From Talinum fruticosum (lineage: Eukaryota > Streptophyta > Magnoliopsida > Caryophyllales > Talinaceae): a stretch of DNA of 64,000 nucleotides. The notes under the pieces were generated by a model. That model was not told where the DNA came from. It saw only the letters and a list, made by a program, of their open reading frames with translations, and ran no database searches. The translations under genes were made by a program, and so were the position numbers. Positions 10,665 to 22,259 of the stretch are shown here, one piece after another (the first letter of the stretch is position 1; each line of letters opens with the position of its first letter). The stretch lies in NCBI GenBank assembly GCA_021018815.1, contig JAITYX010000127.1, forward strand, positions 1 through 64,000, in the 5' to 3' direction.

Positions 10665-10957
10665 GGATTATTAAATTTTAATATCTTGGACTTTGAGCCA
10701 TGTTACTCATAATATCTCGAACTATCGATTGAACCCGTACCATTCTCATCTTTAACACTAATATTTTTTTAATATCCAATACTTTTGAAAATAAAGTGAT
10801 TAGGTCTCGAAATTGGGACAACTAAGGTCAATTTTTCAAAGTATGGGATATTAAAAATAACTAGTGTTAAAGATGAAAATGTTACGGAGTCAATCGATAG
10901 TTGGGGATATTATGAGAAACATGGCCCAAAGTTTGGGATATTAAAATCGAATGATCC
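10665..10957. mobile_element. Fold-back MITE with 8-bp target duplication
   Basis: A 293-bp inverted repeat: the left arm (about 10665-10792) and right arm (about 10831-10957) are reverse complements at roughly 80% by eye, separated by a spacer of about 38 bases. Terminal bases are GGATTATT and, on the opposite strand, GGATCATT. The 8-bp direct repeat TTTCATTA flanks it (10657-10664 and 10958-10965). An 8-bp duplication is typical of hAT-type transposition; the family assignment is inference. No coding capacity. Confidence 0.85.
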
Positions 10958-11049
10958 TTTTCATTAAAAAGTGAAGCAACTCCATCAATAAACAAGAGAG
11001 AGTCGAAGGCCAAAAATAAGGTTTGTAAAAAGTAAGAGCTAAGAACAGA

Positions 11050-11745
11050 GGTTGAAGACGAAGAAGAAAGTGAAGGTCCTAGAGCAAGAAGAAATTCAAG
11101 GTCAAAGAGGTCAAAGAGGAAGGAGGAGGATGTCAATCTTCAAAACATTTTGCGAGATCAAAATATTTTGTAGAGTCTTCAAAAAGAGGCTCCCCTCAAT
11201 CAGTGGTGAGATCTTTAAAAACCAACAATCAACTCAGGGAGAAGAGGGGGAAGAATTGGTAAGATGTTATCACAATATGTCATCTATTCACCTGATCTCT
11301 AAGAAGCCCTTAACAAAGGGAGAAAGTCCTATTGATGCCTTTTATGGAAGGTAATAAGGTTCACGATAAGTAGGGTTTCTAAAAGTTAAGGTCTTTGAAA
11401 TTCGAACAATTGTTAATTGTGGATTAATGTTGTTTCTATGAAGGTTCCTAATTAAAATTGTGGATTTTTCAACCGGGATAATAATGAAGAACTAAGCTTG
11501 AATGAGAAAAATGGGTTACTTGAAAAGAGAGTGGAAGAATTGGTTTCCCTTATACAAAACTTACATATTGAAGTGATGAATCTGAAGAGAATGGCATTTG
11601 AGAAAAGCAAGGGAAGCATGGAAGTAGAACTATCAAGTTAGAAAGTCCATTTAAGAAAACAATAGTTTAAGAAACAAGATATCCGAAGAGAAGGTTAAGA
11701 TGAATAAAGCAAATGAGGAGTTAAAAGCTGTGAAAAAGAGTTGGG
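11050..11745 (+). pseudogene. Coiled-coil coding relic, possibly Copia gag C-terminus
   Basis: An open stretch at 11052-11354 encodes a lysine/glutamate/arginine-rich peptide. From about 11480 a second, interrupted frame encodes Leu/Glu/Lys-rich heptad-like sequence (E-E-L-S-L-N-E-K-N-G-L-L-E-K-R-V-E-E-L). Such coiled coils occur in the C-terminal half of Copia gag proteins, but no zinc knuckle or pol motif is present, so the origin is unproven. Confidence 0.35.
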
Positions 11746-11747
11746 TG

Positions 11748-12355
11748 TAGGGATGAGCAAAAAATCGAGTATCGAGTCTTAGACCTGGATTCTGCGGGTC
11801 CGGACCCGGACCCGATTGAATTGGGTCCGAGACTCGAGTCCAATTTTAAGACCTGATTGGAATTGGGTCGGAACTAAGTACTGAAAGTTTGGACCCCGAC
11901 CGTACTCGGATCCATTACCTAAGAACCAGTCATATAGTTTTTTTAAAAATATATTATGCATATAGTCCCTCATTTTCTCACTCAAAAACCCCTACTTTCA
12001 ATTTTCTAGCCCCACATCACTCTCCGGCTTTCCACTCCTCACGTCTCTCTCTCTCTACTTTCAGCTTTTGTCATCTGTCATTGCCCTCCTCTCGCTTTCA
12101 TTCATCCACCGTCTCTTTATTATCATCGCTTTAACTTGTCATCGCTTCTCTACTCACTCGTTGTTGTAGTCATTACTCACCTCATTGTCCTCATCGGCGC
12201 CCTCATTTTCTCTCTGCCTTTCTAGAGGTTCTCTAATGAATCTCCCCGCGATGACGTTCTTTGTAAGTCTATGTATCTTTGTCTTTGTCTCGATATTTTA
12301 TTTCTTTGTTTTGATGACCTTTTTTATTTTTGTTATAGCCCGTGCCCCATAGTCA
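11748..12355 (+). mobile_element. One end of a probable hAT transposon
   Basis: TAGGGATGAGCAAAAAATCG at 11748 looks like a plant hAT terminal repeat. It is followed by GGACCCGGACCCG-type motifs in both orientations (about 11788-11910), common in hAT subterminal regions. A TC-rich leader-like segment (about 12030-12240) follows. No opposite end (TTTGCTCATCCCTA-like) is present before the Sirevirus at about 12360, so the element is truncated or interrupted. No transposase motif is visible. Confidence 0.4.
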
Positions 12356-12489
12356 TAGTCATGGATAGTCACTTCAAGAAAACCAATGTATCGTTGGCAC
12401 AAAAAAATGACGAATTTGATGTGATGCAACCAAATACTCGATTCATTAGCATATAACAACCAATCATGAAATAATAACTCATGCAATAA

Positions 12490-14040
12490 CTCACATAATC
12501 ATGCATTAATCATGCCAAGCTCATTCCTAATAAAGCAAAACTCATCTTCACTCAGAGGCTTAGTGAATATATCATCTAATTAAAATTTGGCAGGAATAAA
12601 CTCAAGTTTAATATCACCTTTCTTAGAATGGTCTCTCGGAAAATGACACTTGATCTCAATATACTTTGCCTTTGAATGCTAAACTAGATTCTTAGTGATG
12701 CTGATTGCACTTTGACTGTCACACTTGATTGGAATAGATGAGAATGATAATCCATGACCCTTCAAGTGTTGCTTGATCCGGAGAATCCGAGCACAGCAAG
12801 CTCCAGCTGCAATGTACTCAGCCTCGGCAGTTAATAGAACAATTGAATTCTGCTTCTTTGAGTGTCGGGAGATGAGGGATTGACCCAGAAATTGGCATGC
12901 TCATGATGTGCTCTCTCTATCAACCTTGTATCCAGCATAGTTAGCATCCGAGTATCCGAGTGGGAATCAATTTTGAGTTCTTTGAAAACCATAAACCAAG
13001 ATTCTTAGGCCCCGTAAGATATCTAAAGATCCTCTTCACCACAATGAGATGTGGTTCCTTAGGATTAGGTTAAAATCTTGCATAAAGGCAAACAATAAAC
13101 ATGATATCTAGCCTACTAGATGTGAGATAAAGTAAAGATCCTATCATACCTCTGTTAGAGTTTCGATCTACAACTTTACCTTTCTCATCCGAGTCCGGTT
13201 CGGACTACTACTCATAGGTGTTGCTACATGCTTCACATCTTGTAGTTTGTATTTCTTCAATAACGCCTTTGTGTACTTAGATTGATGGACATAGATGTCA
13301 TCCTTATCTTGTTTGATTTGCGAGACCAAGAAAGAAATGGAGTTCTCCCATCATGCTCATTTGGAACTCCTGTCTCATTAACTCAGAAAACTCTTGAAAT
13401 AGAGTTTCATTAGTAGCTCCAAAGATAATATCATCAGCATATATCTGAATGATAAAAAAATCATTCCCCTTGATTTTTGTGAAAAGAGTTTTGTCAATCT
13501 GACCTCTTTTGAAATCATTTTCAATTAAGAAATTGCTTAGTCTTTCATACCAAGCTCTGGGAGCTTGTTAAAGACCATATGAAGCCTTTTGCAATTTGAA
13601 AACATGATTTGGAAATTATGAGTTTTCAAATTTAGGGGTTGCTCAACATAAACTTCTTCTTGAATAAAACCATTGAGAAATGCACATTTGACATCCATTT
13701 GATAAAGCTTGATGTTCATGCTAGATGCAAATACTAAGAGAATTCCGATTGTCTCAATCCTAGCAATAGGTGCAAAGGTTTCCACACAATCAATTCCCTC
13801 TTCTTGGTTATACCCTTGAGCAACTAATCTGGCCTTATTTCGACTACCAGCCCTTCCTCATCCAATTTGTTCTTCAAAACCCATTTGGTTCCTATTACTG
13901 GGTCGTGAGAAGGTCATTTGGTCAAAGTCCGAGACTTGGTTTCTTTCAAATTGATTTAGCTCTTCTTGCATGGCCTCTACCTATTCAGGTCATTTACGGC
14001 TTCCAGTGCATTTTTAGGTTCTATTAATGAAATGAATGCA
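12490..14040 (-). pseudogene. B1 reverse transcriptase and RNase H
   Basis: The longest frame (13537-13785) shows F-A-P-I-A-R-I-E, then [12 protein letters not shown], the RT region carrying the first catalytic Asp. The Y-V-D-D region falls near 13430-13450, where the plus strand reads as its complement with an intervening stop. RNase H follows to about 12490, ending with the family's A-D-x-F-T-K-P-L-type tail. Many stops and shifts break the frame. Confidence 0.75.
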
Positions 14041-14559
14041 AAAAATGCACACAAATTTTACAAAAAGAACGAGTTCTTACCCCACTTGTTGATATCGGAA
14101 AGTATGTTCTCGGGTGGGTGACTAGATGTGTATTTGAAAACTTTACCTGTTATCCGATTTATCAAGTTTGTTTGTTGAACGAGGTTGTTCTTCTATTGAT
14201 TGCTCTTTACGAGCTTCGCATTGGCTTGTTCTTCAACACTCTGAGCTGGTTCTTGAACTTGTTCATTTTGAGTCACAACATTCTGAGTTGGCTTATTCTA
14301 AGTTGCCTCAATTCTTCCGTTTTGACTCTTTCCGAGCTCGGCTTTAGCAATATCATCTTCATCTCTGTTAAGCTTGAGATCCGAGAAGGTGGATTCACTT
14401 ATCCTGCCAAAATCAATCTCATCAAAGACAACGTGGATGCTCTCTTCCTTAGTCAAATTTAGTCAATTGTTCCTTACCATTGGTAGTCCTTTTGTTGAAA
14501 ATTCAATAAACTTTACTATGAGATGAGTAACTCAAAAATATACCTTCATCCGATCTAGC

Positions 14560-15340
14560 ATCAAACTTAGTCAATTGTTCTTTACCATTGTTATGCACAA
14601 AGCATTTACATCCAAATGGTTTGAAGTAGGAGATGTTGGGTTTCTTTCCCTTGTACAGCTCATAAGGTGTCTTCTTTAGGATGGGTTTGATGAGGCATCC
14701 GTTAAGTGTGTAGTTTGTCTGTGTTGATCTGTCTCGGCCCGGAAATAATAAGGTAAATCATTTTTAATCATCATGGTCCTTCTATTTCTTCAAGAGTCTT
14801 GTTCTTTCTCTCCACTACTCCATTCTATCGAGGAGTTTTTGGTGCAGAGAAGTTATGGGAGATGCCATTCTTGTCGCAGAAGTCCGTAAATTCCGAGTAA
14901 TCGAACTCCTTTCCATGGTCAGTTCAAATCCTTTTGATTCGAGTCCGAGACTCCACTTGAATTTTCCTACGGATCTTATTGAACTCTTTGCGAGGCTTCA
15001 TTCTTGGTCCTCGGAAAACACACTTAGGTAAATCGTGAATAATCATGAACAACGACAAGTACATATGATTTGCCTCCTAAGCTTTTCACAGGAAATTCAC
15101 CACACAAATCCATATGAACCAATTCAAGTACTTTGGATGTAGACATAGTTTTGAGTGGTTTGAAAGATCATCCGACTTGTTTCCCCTTTGTGCATGCTTC
15201 ACGATTTTATTTTTCTTAAATGCACATTTAGGTATACCCCTAACCAATCCATGAGATATTAGTTTCTTGATAGTATGCATGTTAACATGACCTAGTATAT
15301 GATGCCATGTCCATGAATCATCATTCAAAGATGCTTTCAA
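14560..15340 (-). pseudogene. B1 integrase with GAG-pre-integrase, broken
   Basis: The frame at 15086-15340 begins D-D-S-W-T-W-H-H-I-L-G-H (pre-integrase zinc region; family form W-H-R-R-L-G-H) but the following C-x-x-C pair is lost (K-H-A-Q). The integrase core continues to lower coordinates with complements of S-R-F-T-W and P-Q-Q-N-G-type motifs interrupted by stops. Confidence 0.65.
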
Positions 15341-15800
15341 GCAAGATAAATTCTGACTAGAATTTGAAAGAGGGATAGTATAAGTGTTATTTGACCTCGG
15401 ATCCGAGAGCTTTGTCTCTTTAGTGACTGCATCGAAATGTAGCAGTTTTTTCTAAGTGAATCTTACCTCTTGACCTTTGTCACATAACTGAGATATGCTA
15501 AGGAGATTGTATTTAAGCCCTTTGACAAGATAGATTAAGCTAAGCTGAGTTGTTTCCTTGAGCAATCTTTCCAATCCCAACTATCTTGCCTTTACTTGTT
15601 GTATCCAAATGTGACTTTTCCTCCCTTCGGATCTTCTAACTTTGAGAAGAGTTTTGAGTCTCTAGACATATGGCGTGAGCAGCCACTATCTAAGTACCAG
15701 CTGACCCTTCCTTTTTGTGTCACCTGCGAAACGAGAGACAAACTAACCCTTCTCACTTCCTATTACAAACCTAGTAACTCCCTTTACTATAGTCCTTTTA
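15341..15800 (-). pseudogene. B1 protease region
   Basis: Between integrase and gag, minus-strand translation gives fragments of the Sirevirus protease, including W-Y-L-D-S-G-C-S-R-H-type sequence near 15690 (plus strand reads through AGCAGCCACTATCTAAGTACCAG). Fragmented; called from position and this short motif. Confidence 0.5.
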
Positions 15801-17560
15801 TGAGGAAGAGCACTTTTGGAAACCCGATTTGAATAATTTTGGGTTTGGTCCGATTCTTAGTCTTCTTTTAGAAAACTGAGTCCGTGTCTCTTTTCTTTGA
15901 AAATCTTTTATTTTGTAAACAGGTGAAGAAGGCCTTTTCCTGTAAACCGGTCTAGGCTCAATCCTCTTTTCATGCGAGTGAATGGGACCATGCTCAACCT
16001 TCCTAAACTTTACAGTTAGAGACTTAGTTTTGAAAAGACTTGAATAGGAATTAGATTCCTCTTCAGCATTGTAACCAAGACCTTCCTTTTTAAATGAGAC
16101 ACACTGAGAGCCTAGTAAAAGATTAAGGTTTTTATGACCTTGAGTGAGTTTTAAAACCAGATCTTGAGACTCATTGAGCTTCCTTTTCGGTTGCTCATTC
16201 TCTCGTGTTGAGTGACTTAGACACGGTCTCATTGTCTTGAGCAATGGTCTCAAGTACTTTCAGATTTTGTCTCTAGTTTTCTAACTCATTTTTCAAAGCA
16301 TTACTTTCATCAATAAGAGATTCAAGTCTGTTCTTTAAAATGAGAAGAGTTAGAATTGGACTTTTCTTCCAAAGTAAAGATATATCTAGCAACATCAGCT
16401 TTGGAAAACTTTAGAAAGTATTCAATTGCCTCCTAAGGACTTGTTTCCTCACTGTCTCGAGCTGTCATTATCTCACTCGGATCCAGCTTCCGAGTCCGTC
16501 GGAGCTGTAAGACACTTTGAGTCATCGGAATCATCTTCTTCGGATGAGTCATCATCGCTCTAGGTAGCCATCATAACCTTTTTCTTCTTTCTATCCTTCT
16601 TCCTCTTTGGATAGTTCTTGACTATATGCTCTTTGTTGCCACACTCAAAGCAACCAGAGTTCTTAGTTAAAGATAACTTTGAAGGGGATGAGTATTTACC
16701 TTTTTATCCTTCTTATCTATCTTGTAGAACTCTTCCTTTGGCCTTTTTGCCACTTTTTGTACTTCATTATCTTCTTGAAGTTGTGTGCAATGAGTTCCAT
16801 GGGAACCTCTTCCGAGTATGACGAGCTCAAACTTTGTCGTCCGCTTTACGAGGCCTTCGATGTAATGTTCTTTTTGGTGCTGACCTCGACATGCTCTTCT
16901 TTCAGGTGCATCTCATGAGTGAGTAGCTTCCCAATGAGCTCATCGGGCTTTAGTTGAGAAAGATTATGAGCCTCTTCAATGGCTGTCACCTTGGGACCTC
17001 ATCTTCTCTTTGGTAGACTTCTTAGAATTTTTCTGACCATTTTTTCGTGAGAGATCTTTCTAACCAGAGACTTAAGATTGTTAGGAATTTCAGTGAACCG
17101 AGCATACATCTAAGAGATGTTTTCTTCTGGTTCCATTCTAAACTGCTCATACTTGTGAAGATATTGACTTATGTTCTCCTGCTTTACTTGGATAGTTCCT
17201 TCGTATGTGTTGATAAGTATATGCCACACCTCTTTGGCTGTGTCACGGACTAACACTCTATTGTATTCTTCCGAGCTGATAGCACACATCAATATATTCA
17301 TGACTTTGATGTTCTTTCTAAACTTCTCATTTTCCTCAATTGTGTACTCTGTCTTCTCTTTAGGCACAAATCTTGCACCTTCTATCTTTGTTGGAATGAA
17401 GTTTCCATTCTTGATGATGTTCCAAACTTCTTCATCATTATCTAGTAGAAAGCATTCCATCATCTTCTTCCAATGTGCAAAGTTCGATCCCTTAAGCTTA
17501 GGTGGTCCGGTAGATGATCTTCCTTCATCGAACTCTCCATCGTTCGAGCCATTTGATCTT
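15800..17560 (-). pseudogene. B1 gag, broken
   Basis: The N-terminal part (17110-17463) has W-K-K-M-M-E-C-F-L-L-D-N-D-E-E-V-W-N-I-I and K-E-V-W-H-I-L-I-N-T-Y-E-G-T, the matrix/capsid-like pattern of Sirevirus gag. A zinc knuckle at about 16610-16660 reads C-F-E-C-G-N-K-E-H-I-V-K-N-Y, with the last zinc-binding Cys changed to Tyr. A basic and then acidic Ser-Asp-rich segment follows, and the C-terminal part (15798-16253) is coiled-coil-like. Frames are broken at several points. Confidence 0.75.
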
Positions 17561-17596
17561 TATATCTTTGGATTGTGAGATCCTCTTGAAAGGCTA

Positions 17597-17610
17597 GGCT
17601 CCGATACCAA
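17597..17610 (-). other. Primer-binding site of B1
   Basis: The minus strand reads TTGGTATCGGAGCC immediately inside the LTR, a Met-tRNA primer site with one change from TGGTATCAGAGC. Confidence 0.85.
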
Positions 17611-17611
17611 T

Positions 17612-18329
17612 TGAAGGTTTGCTCTTGGAGAGGTTAAGTCACGATTAGATTCAAAGTTGTAATTTTCCAGTTTCGGAAACAAACAATCCCGACACGGTGT
17701 CGAGCCCTGTCTAGAAATGGTTAACTTCTGTCTACTTGGTGTTTAACAGCTATAAACCGGTTGCTTTTATAATTCGAAAATAGATTAGGCTTGATTAAAC
17801 AACCTACAAAAGCAAAACAAAATGGTACTCAAAGTATAAAAATACTTTGGTCCAAGATTAGACAAAGATATTACTTAAAACAGAGTAATTAAGAACTTAA
17901 TTATCTTAAGCCTAAAAGAATGAAATTTTCTGAATCTAATATCCATTAGGTTCAGATTCCATCTTGAGTCAATCCTTAAAATGATCAAGTTAGAAATAAT
18001 AAGATATAAGACTACATGAACTTGATCAAGCAAATAATTCTCCATAAATAAACTGACTTAGAAATTAGAATTAACGATATAATTCATTTTCACTTGAAAC
18101 ACAAAGTTAGTGCTCAGAATAGAAGTGTTAAAGAAATTATTTACTCATGCGATAGTTTTGAGTTGTGTCCGAGTGAGTAAAAACACAATTCACGAGTGAT
18201 ATGCAAATTGACTGGTTTTTGAACGGGTTAGAACAGAATGAAAACTTAGATATTGAGTTTTTATAAAGCTCAAAATGACTTAGAATCAAAACCCAAGAGA
18301 GATAGATAGTTATACCTGAGTTTTTAGCA
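17612..18329 (-). repeat. 5' LTR of B1, internally deleted
   Basis: Plus-strand start TGAAGGTTTGCTCTTGGA matches the B2 LTR at 55106, and the end (AGTTATACCTGAG) matches the end of that LTR, but B1 is about 718 bp versus 1,393 bp: about 670 bp corresponding to 55150-55825 are missing. The outer end is ragged (GAGTTTTTAGCA in place of GAGTCTTCA). Confidence 0.8.
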
Positions 18330-18338
18330 AGTGTTAGT

Positions 18339-19456
18339 TGAAAAGTCACAGAGGGTCATATATACCCTAGAGGAGGGGGAAGGTGAGTAGGGTATTTTAA
18401 AATTTTGAGACATCTAACTTTGTTGATTGGTCAGATATACGATAAAAAAACAAACGAAAATATAAAGTAGACAATACAAGTTTGTTTGTTCACGATCTTG
18501 GCCCGAGATCAAAATATTTTGGTTAGTGACCGCCTAAAATTTGCTTCCTTAGGATTATCTTCAACTTCTCTTATTTTTCTTACCATTAGATGAATTCTTC
18601 ACTTAACTCAATGACTAACCTTTTGAGTAGGCTTACTCTAGAGGCCCACCACTCACACTTCTCTCAAGTGCTACAACTCACAAAGCAGTCTTCCCAAGAC
18701 TCTTTGGTATGACTCATAAAATATCTAACCTTAGACACTTTGCTACAAGAATGATTGAATAAGTATTTGAGATTACAAGAGATGAAGATAAGATATGAAG
18801 TGTGCTCTCTTTATTAATTGCTTCTTGGTCATGAATTTTTCCTTTATAGCTTTTTTCTCCTTGTTTTCCGAGATAGTTTAGCTTGATTGAAGTTACCATT
18901 GTAGATTTGATCTTCTTTGTCCGACTAGGTAACTAAATATTTATAGGATTTAACTTCAGTCCAAAATGATAATACTTTCCAAGTTTAGCTTTATTCTCAA
19001 AATATTTATGTATTATAAATGATTAGCTTTCCTTAACTCCCTTCATTCATTGCTTGAAAATAGTGGTTGTCACTTTTACTTCTTGCAACCCACAAAAGCA
19101 TGATCTGACTGATTTCCATCCGAAAATAGGGTCAATAAAATTTGTGGAAAGCTTAATATTTCATGCAATAAAATCATGCTAAAATATGCTTGCAGTATTT
19201 CCACGATTTTCGCAATTGTTATTCGCTGTGATATTTCCTTAAAATGATGATTTAGTTTTTTGCTAAATAAGGAAACATAATCTTGAAATCAAACCAAATA
19301 ATCTTTAATCAAGGGGAATAAAATCATAGTTTTTATTAGCACATTTCTAACTACTGAATATTTTCCTTGAGATCAAAATTTTTATACAAAATAGGGGTCG
19401 AGATAAAATGGTTGAATATGTATGTCCGACGTGTCACATAAACTGTCCGACTAACA
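18339..19456 (-). repeat. 3' LTR of element C
   Basis: 1,118 bp with TG...CA ends (plus strand TGAAAAGTCAC ... GACTAACA). Homologous to 54127-55105. On the sense (minus) strand a TATAAATA box lies at 18938-18945. The left flank is TTAGT; its duplicate cannot be checked because the other outer end is lost. Confidence 0.85.
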
Positions 19457-19478
19457 ACCCCTCCCCGTTTTTGATGAA
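19457..19478 (-). other. Polypurine tract of element C
   Basis: The minus strand reads CATCAAAAACGGGGAGGGGT directly against the LTR start TGTTAG. The same TCATCAAAAA-GGGGAG signature adjoins the LTRs of B3 and B2. A second purine-rich motif, GGCAAGGGGGAGA, is at 19973-19987. Confidence 0.85.
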
Positions 19479-19989
19479 AGGTATAATTTCGGTATTGTTT
19501 GTAGATTTCAGAGATAACTCCCTAAGCATGATACTATTCTCCCCTTGGTACCAGAAAAAAATGATTAAGGGAATTTAGGTTTCTCATTTTGTAATCTTGG
19601 TCAAATATTGATCTCACTCATAAGTCTAACTCCCCTAAATAATAATACTAATAATCAAGTAAATCATGGAGTCAGATTTATAATGTAAGAACATCACATA
19701 CGCTTAATCTGACTAGAGAGACTTAGAAGTTTAAACATGCAATAAGATCGGATAAGCATTAAGAAGGAAGTATGCATAGTTCGAACATAATTTAACAAAA
19801 TAAGTGGGTAAGTGGGTCGGATATATAGTCGACTCATATTAGAGAATGATGATCCTGCATAGGAAAAGTAATCAAGCATATTTTATAGGCAATCCATAAC
19901 CAACATAGTTCGAGATAATCCAAATAGAAGACAAAGCATCAATAAGATTGTTCAACACCCAAACCAAATATTTTCTCCCCCTTGCCATT

Positions 19990-21680
19990 CAGTAAAAATT
20001 TAGGGGCTCACAAAAAATGTAGGCCATAAAAAAATTAAGTTGTTTGTGCGAAAAACTAGGAAAAAGATAGAAATATATCTGAATAAGGATAAGGGGGAAG
20101 GGTAAGATGGAGATGAATGTGAAGGGTCAGATGTAGCGGTAGGACCAGGATTAGTAGAAGTTGCTTTGGGACGATCGGAGGAGCTTGCTAGAGTAGGATT
20201 TGTTGTGGATGGTGCTGCTGGGGCAGGGGTGAAGGAACCTGGAACAGGAGTACAGAGGTGACTCATGAAGTTGGCCTTGAGTTCCTCTCGGATCGCTGCT
20301 ATCAGATCAAGAAAATTGGACTCCTTGATCCGTTGCTCCTCATTCCTTAAAGACCATAAATTTGGTCAGAATTAGATCATATATTCTACCTAGGCGACCA
20401 ACCTGATAGGTCAACATCTCATTTGATTTCGTCGGGGTAGTAACTTCACGGGTCGAGTATCCATAGCTGCATGTATAAGATCTGCTCTTGCCTTAAAGGA
20501 TTTGATCATGGTTTTGAGAAGGCTGATCTCATTTGCTAAATTTTTGCAGAGGGCTCGGATGGTTCTAGCTCAGCAAATGGCAATGGAGGAGGTGGTGGAA
20601 ACTCCTGGGTATGAACCCATTTGCTCGACTCTATCGAGACGGAACCCGAAACCCTCTATCAATGATTGATTAATCATTTGGGGGTGTCAGAAATAGATTC
20701 ATCTTCCTCAAGGGGACTTGGAAGTAGTTGAATATCTTGGTGAGGAGGTTCCCAAATGGAAGAGCTTGATGAGGTGGGTCGGAGGATGCATTCATCATGT
20801 GGTGCAGAATTAGAGGGGCAAAGTCTATATCAAATCCCTCAAGGATATCATAGATCACCTTTAGGAGAGTGTTGTTGGGGTTTTCCCAACACTCTTATGA
20901 GGGAAGATGATTCTAAAGAGAATGGAATAGAGCAGTCTGGTTTCACTGGTCAGATTTATATAAGAGAAATTTCGTTTAACTTGTTGGTGGATGCGAGAGT
21001 ATTTAGAGAAGAAGTCTTTGGACATATCATCGGAGAGAGTGTCACTGAGGTTCAAGAAGAGCCAGGAACACTCAAGGAGCAAGTTTAGGAGGGTGGAATT
21101 GAGAGTAATAGCCTTCCCCCTTAATAGTGGATTTGACCACCATGGAGCGATCTGGCCCAAGGGAGGTCGGATTGGTAAAGAACATCCTAACTAACCGGGG
21201 TAGGTAAGGTTAGAGATAGAGAAGTACTTTAAGGAATTTATGGCTTCAAGATTTTCTATCCAAGAGAGCCTAGAGGTCTTAAAGAACAGTAGATCTATGG
21301 GTTGGCATAGAAGTATGTTGCGATCGGAGACAAAGACTCGTTTAAGTCCTATCTCTGTTAACTATTCAATGGGCGAAGATGATGAGGAGAGAGGGATGAT
21401 ACCTGAGTCAGCTATGAGGGCTAGAGGAAGAGGGTGGGCGCTTTCCTCCATGTTGGAATCAATAGAGATGGTGGTTGGGGAAAAAGAGGATTTCGCCATG
21501 GTTGCTTTTGTAGCACTTTTCGTGAGTTTCCGCGGTGTAGGCTTGGTCTCCTTTGCTGCAAGCCTCTTAGAGCGAGAAAGTGGAGCTTTACCTATAATGT
21601 CAATTAGTAACCAAAACTCTCTATCAATTTTGAAGAATTTTAGGAAGAGGGATGAAGACTGGAGAGGACAATTTTGAAAA
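19990..21680 (-). pseudogene. Env-like / 'putative plant transposon protein' region of C
   Basis: Minus-strand frames downstream of pol. The most conserved piece (20670-20858 and 20861-21160) reads R-L-L-Y-S-I-L-F-R-I-I-F-P-H ... I-L-E-G-F-D-I-D-F-A-P-L-I-L-H-H-M ... L-P-F-G-N-L-L-T-K-I-F. It is similar to 57751-58041 in B2 and to the widespread Sirevirus env-like protein often annotated as PF20167. A Ser/Pro-rich tail (20000-20266) follows. The N-terminal part (about 21240-21677) is basic and Ser-rich. At least six stops interrupt it. Function in Sireviruses is unproven. Confidence 0.65.
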
Positions 21681-21802
21681 CCCTAGGAGAGAGAAATGAG
21701 ACAATGTTTAAAAGAGTGTGAGAGGGAGCGACAAGGGGAACTAACGAGATGTGACTCGAGAGAGTGAAATAGTGGAGGGGTTGTAATAATGGAAGGTGGA
21801 AA

Positions 21803-21828
21803 AGAGAGGAGAGAGAGAGAGAGAGAGG
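21803..21828. repeat. (GA)n microsatellite
   Basis: A run of about 13 GA units in the leader upstream (minus sense) of the env-like region of element C. Confidence 0.9.
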
Positions 21829-22259
21829 GCGGGGAGGTGGTTACCAAATTAATTACATCCCAACGGTTAGAGAAGGAGTGAGGGATTAAGGCAATTTTGA
21901 AAAAGGAAAGATTTTCAAAAGATTTTGAAGATTTTGAAATCTCTTTCAAAAAGTTTTTTTGATCAAATAAACTTCTATTAATTGGAAATTTACTTTCCAA
22001 AAATTGGCTTTTCAATTTTAATGCAATTTTTGTACCATGGAATATTTGAATTTCAAATACATAATGGGGTTAGACTGACTTACCTGTGAAATCAGATCTG
22101 TTCTTTCCTTTGTGATCTTTATTCCAATCTAGGTACCAGGATTAGATATATTATGAATAGATCTGCAATACTCAGAGTAAAACATTAGTACTTTTGATAG
22201 AGTCTCCACCTCAATTATAGGAATCTAATATACCAAGTTCTCTTCTTATAAAACAAAAT

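Larger units (their letters stand above)
12360..18329 (-). mobile_element. Sirevirus-type Copia element B1, 3'-truncated
   Basis: Minus-strand element with its 5' LTR at 17612-18329, Met-tRNA primer site, gag with a zinc knuckle, protease, integrase, RT and RNase H in Copia order. The RNase H end (about 12490) is not followed by the env-like region, polypurine tract or 3' LTR seen in elements C and B2, so the 3' portion is missing. The left edge is approximate. Gag and pol motifs match those of C and B3, and B1 shares its LTR family with B2 (55106-56498). Confidence 0.85.

Noticed and set aside
21240..21677. 145-codon plus-strand frame
   Set aside because: Antisense to the env-like region of element C, with no domain pattern.
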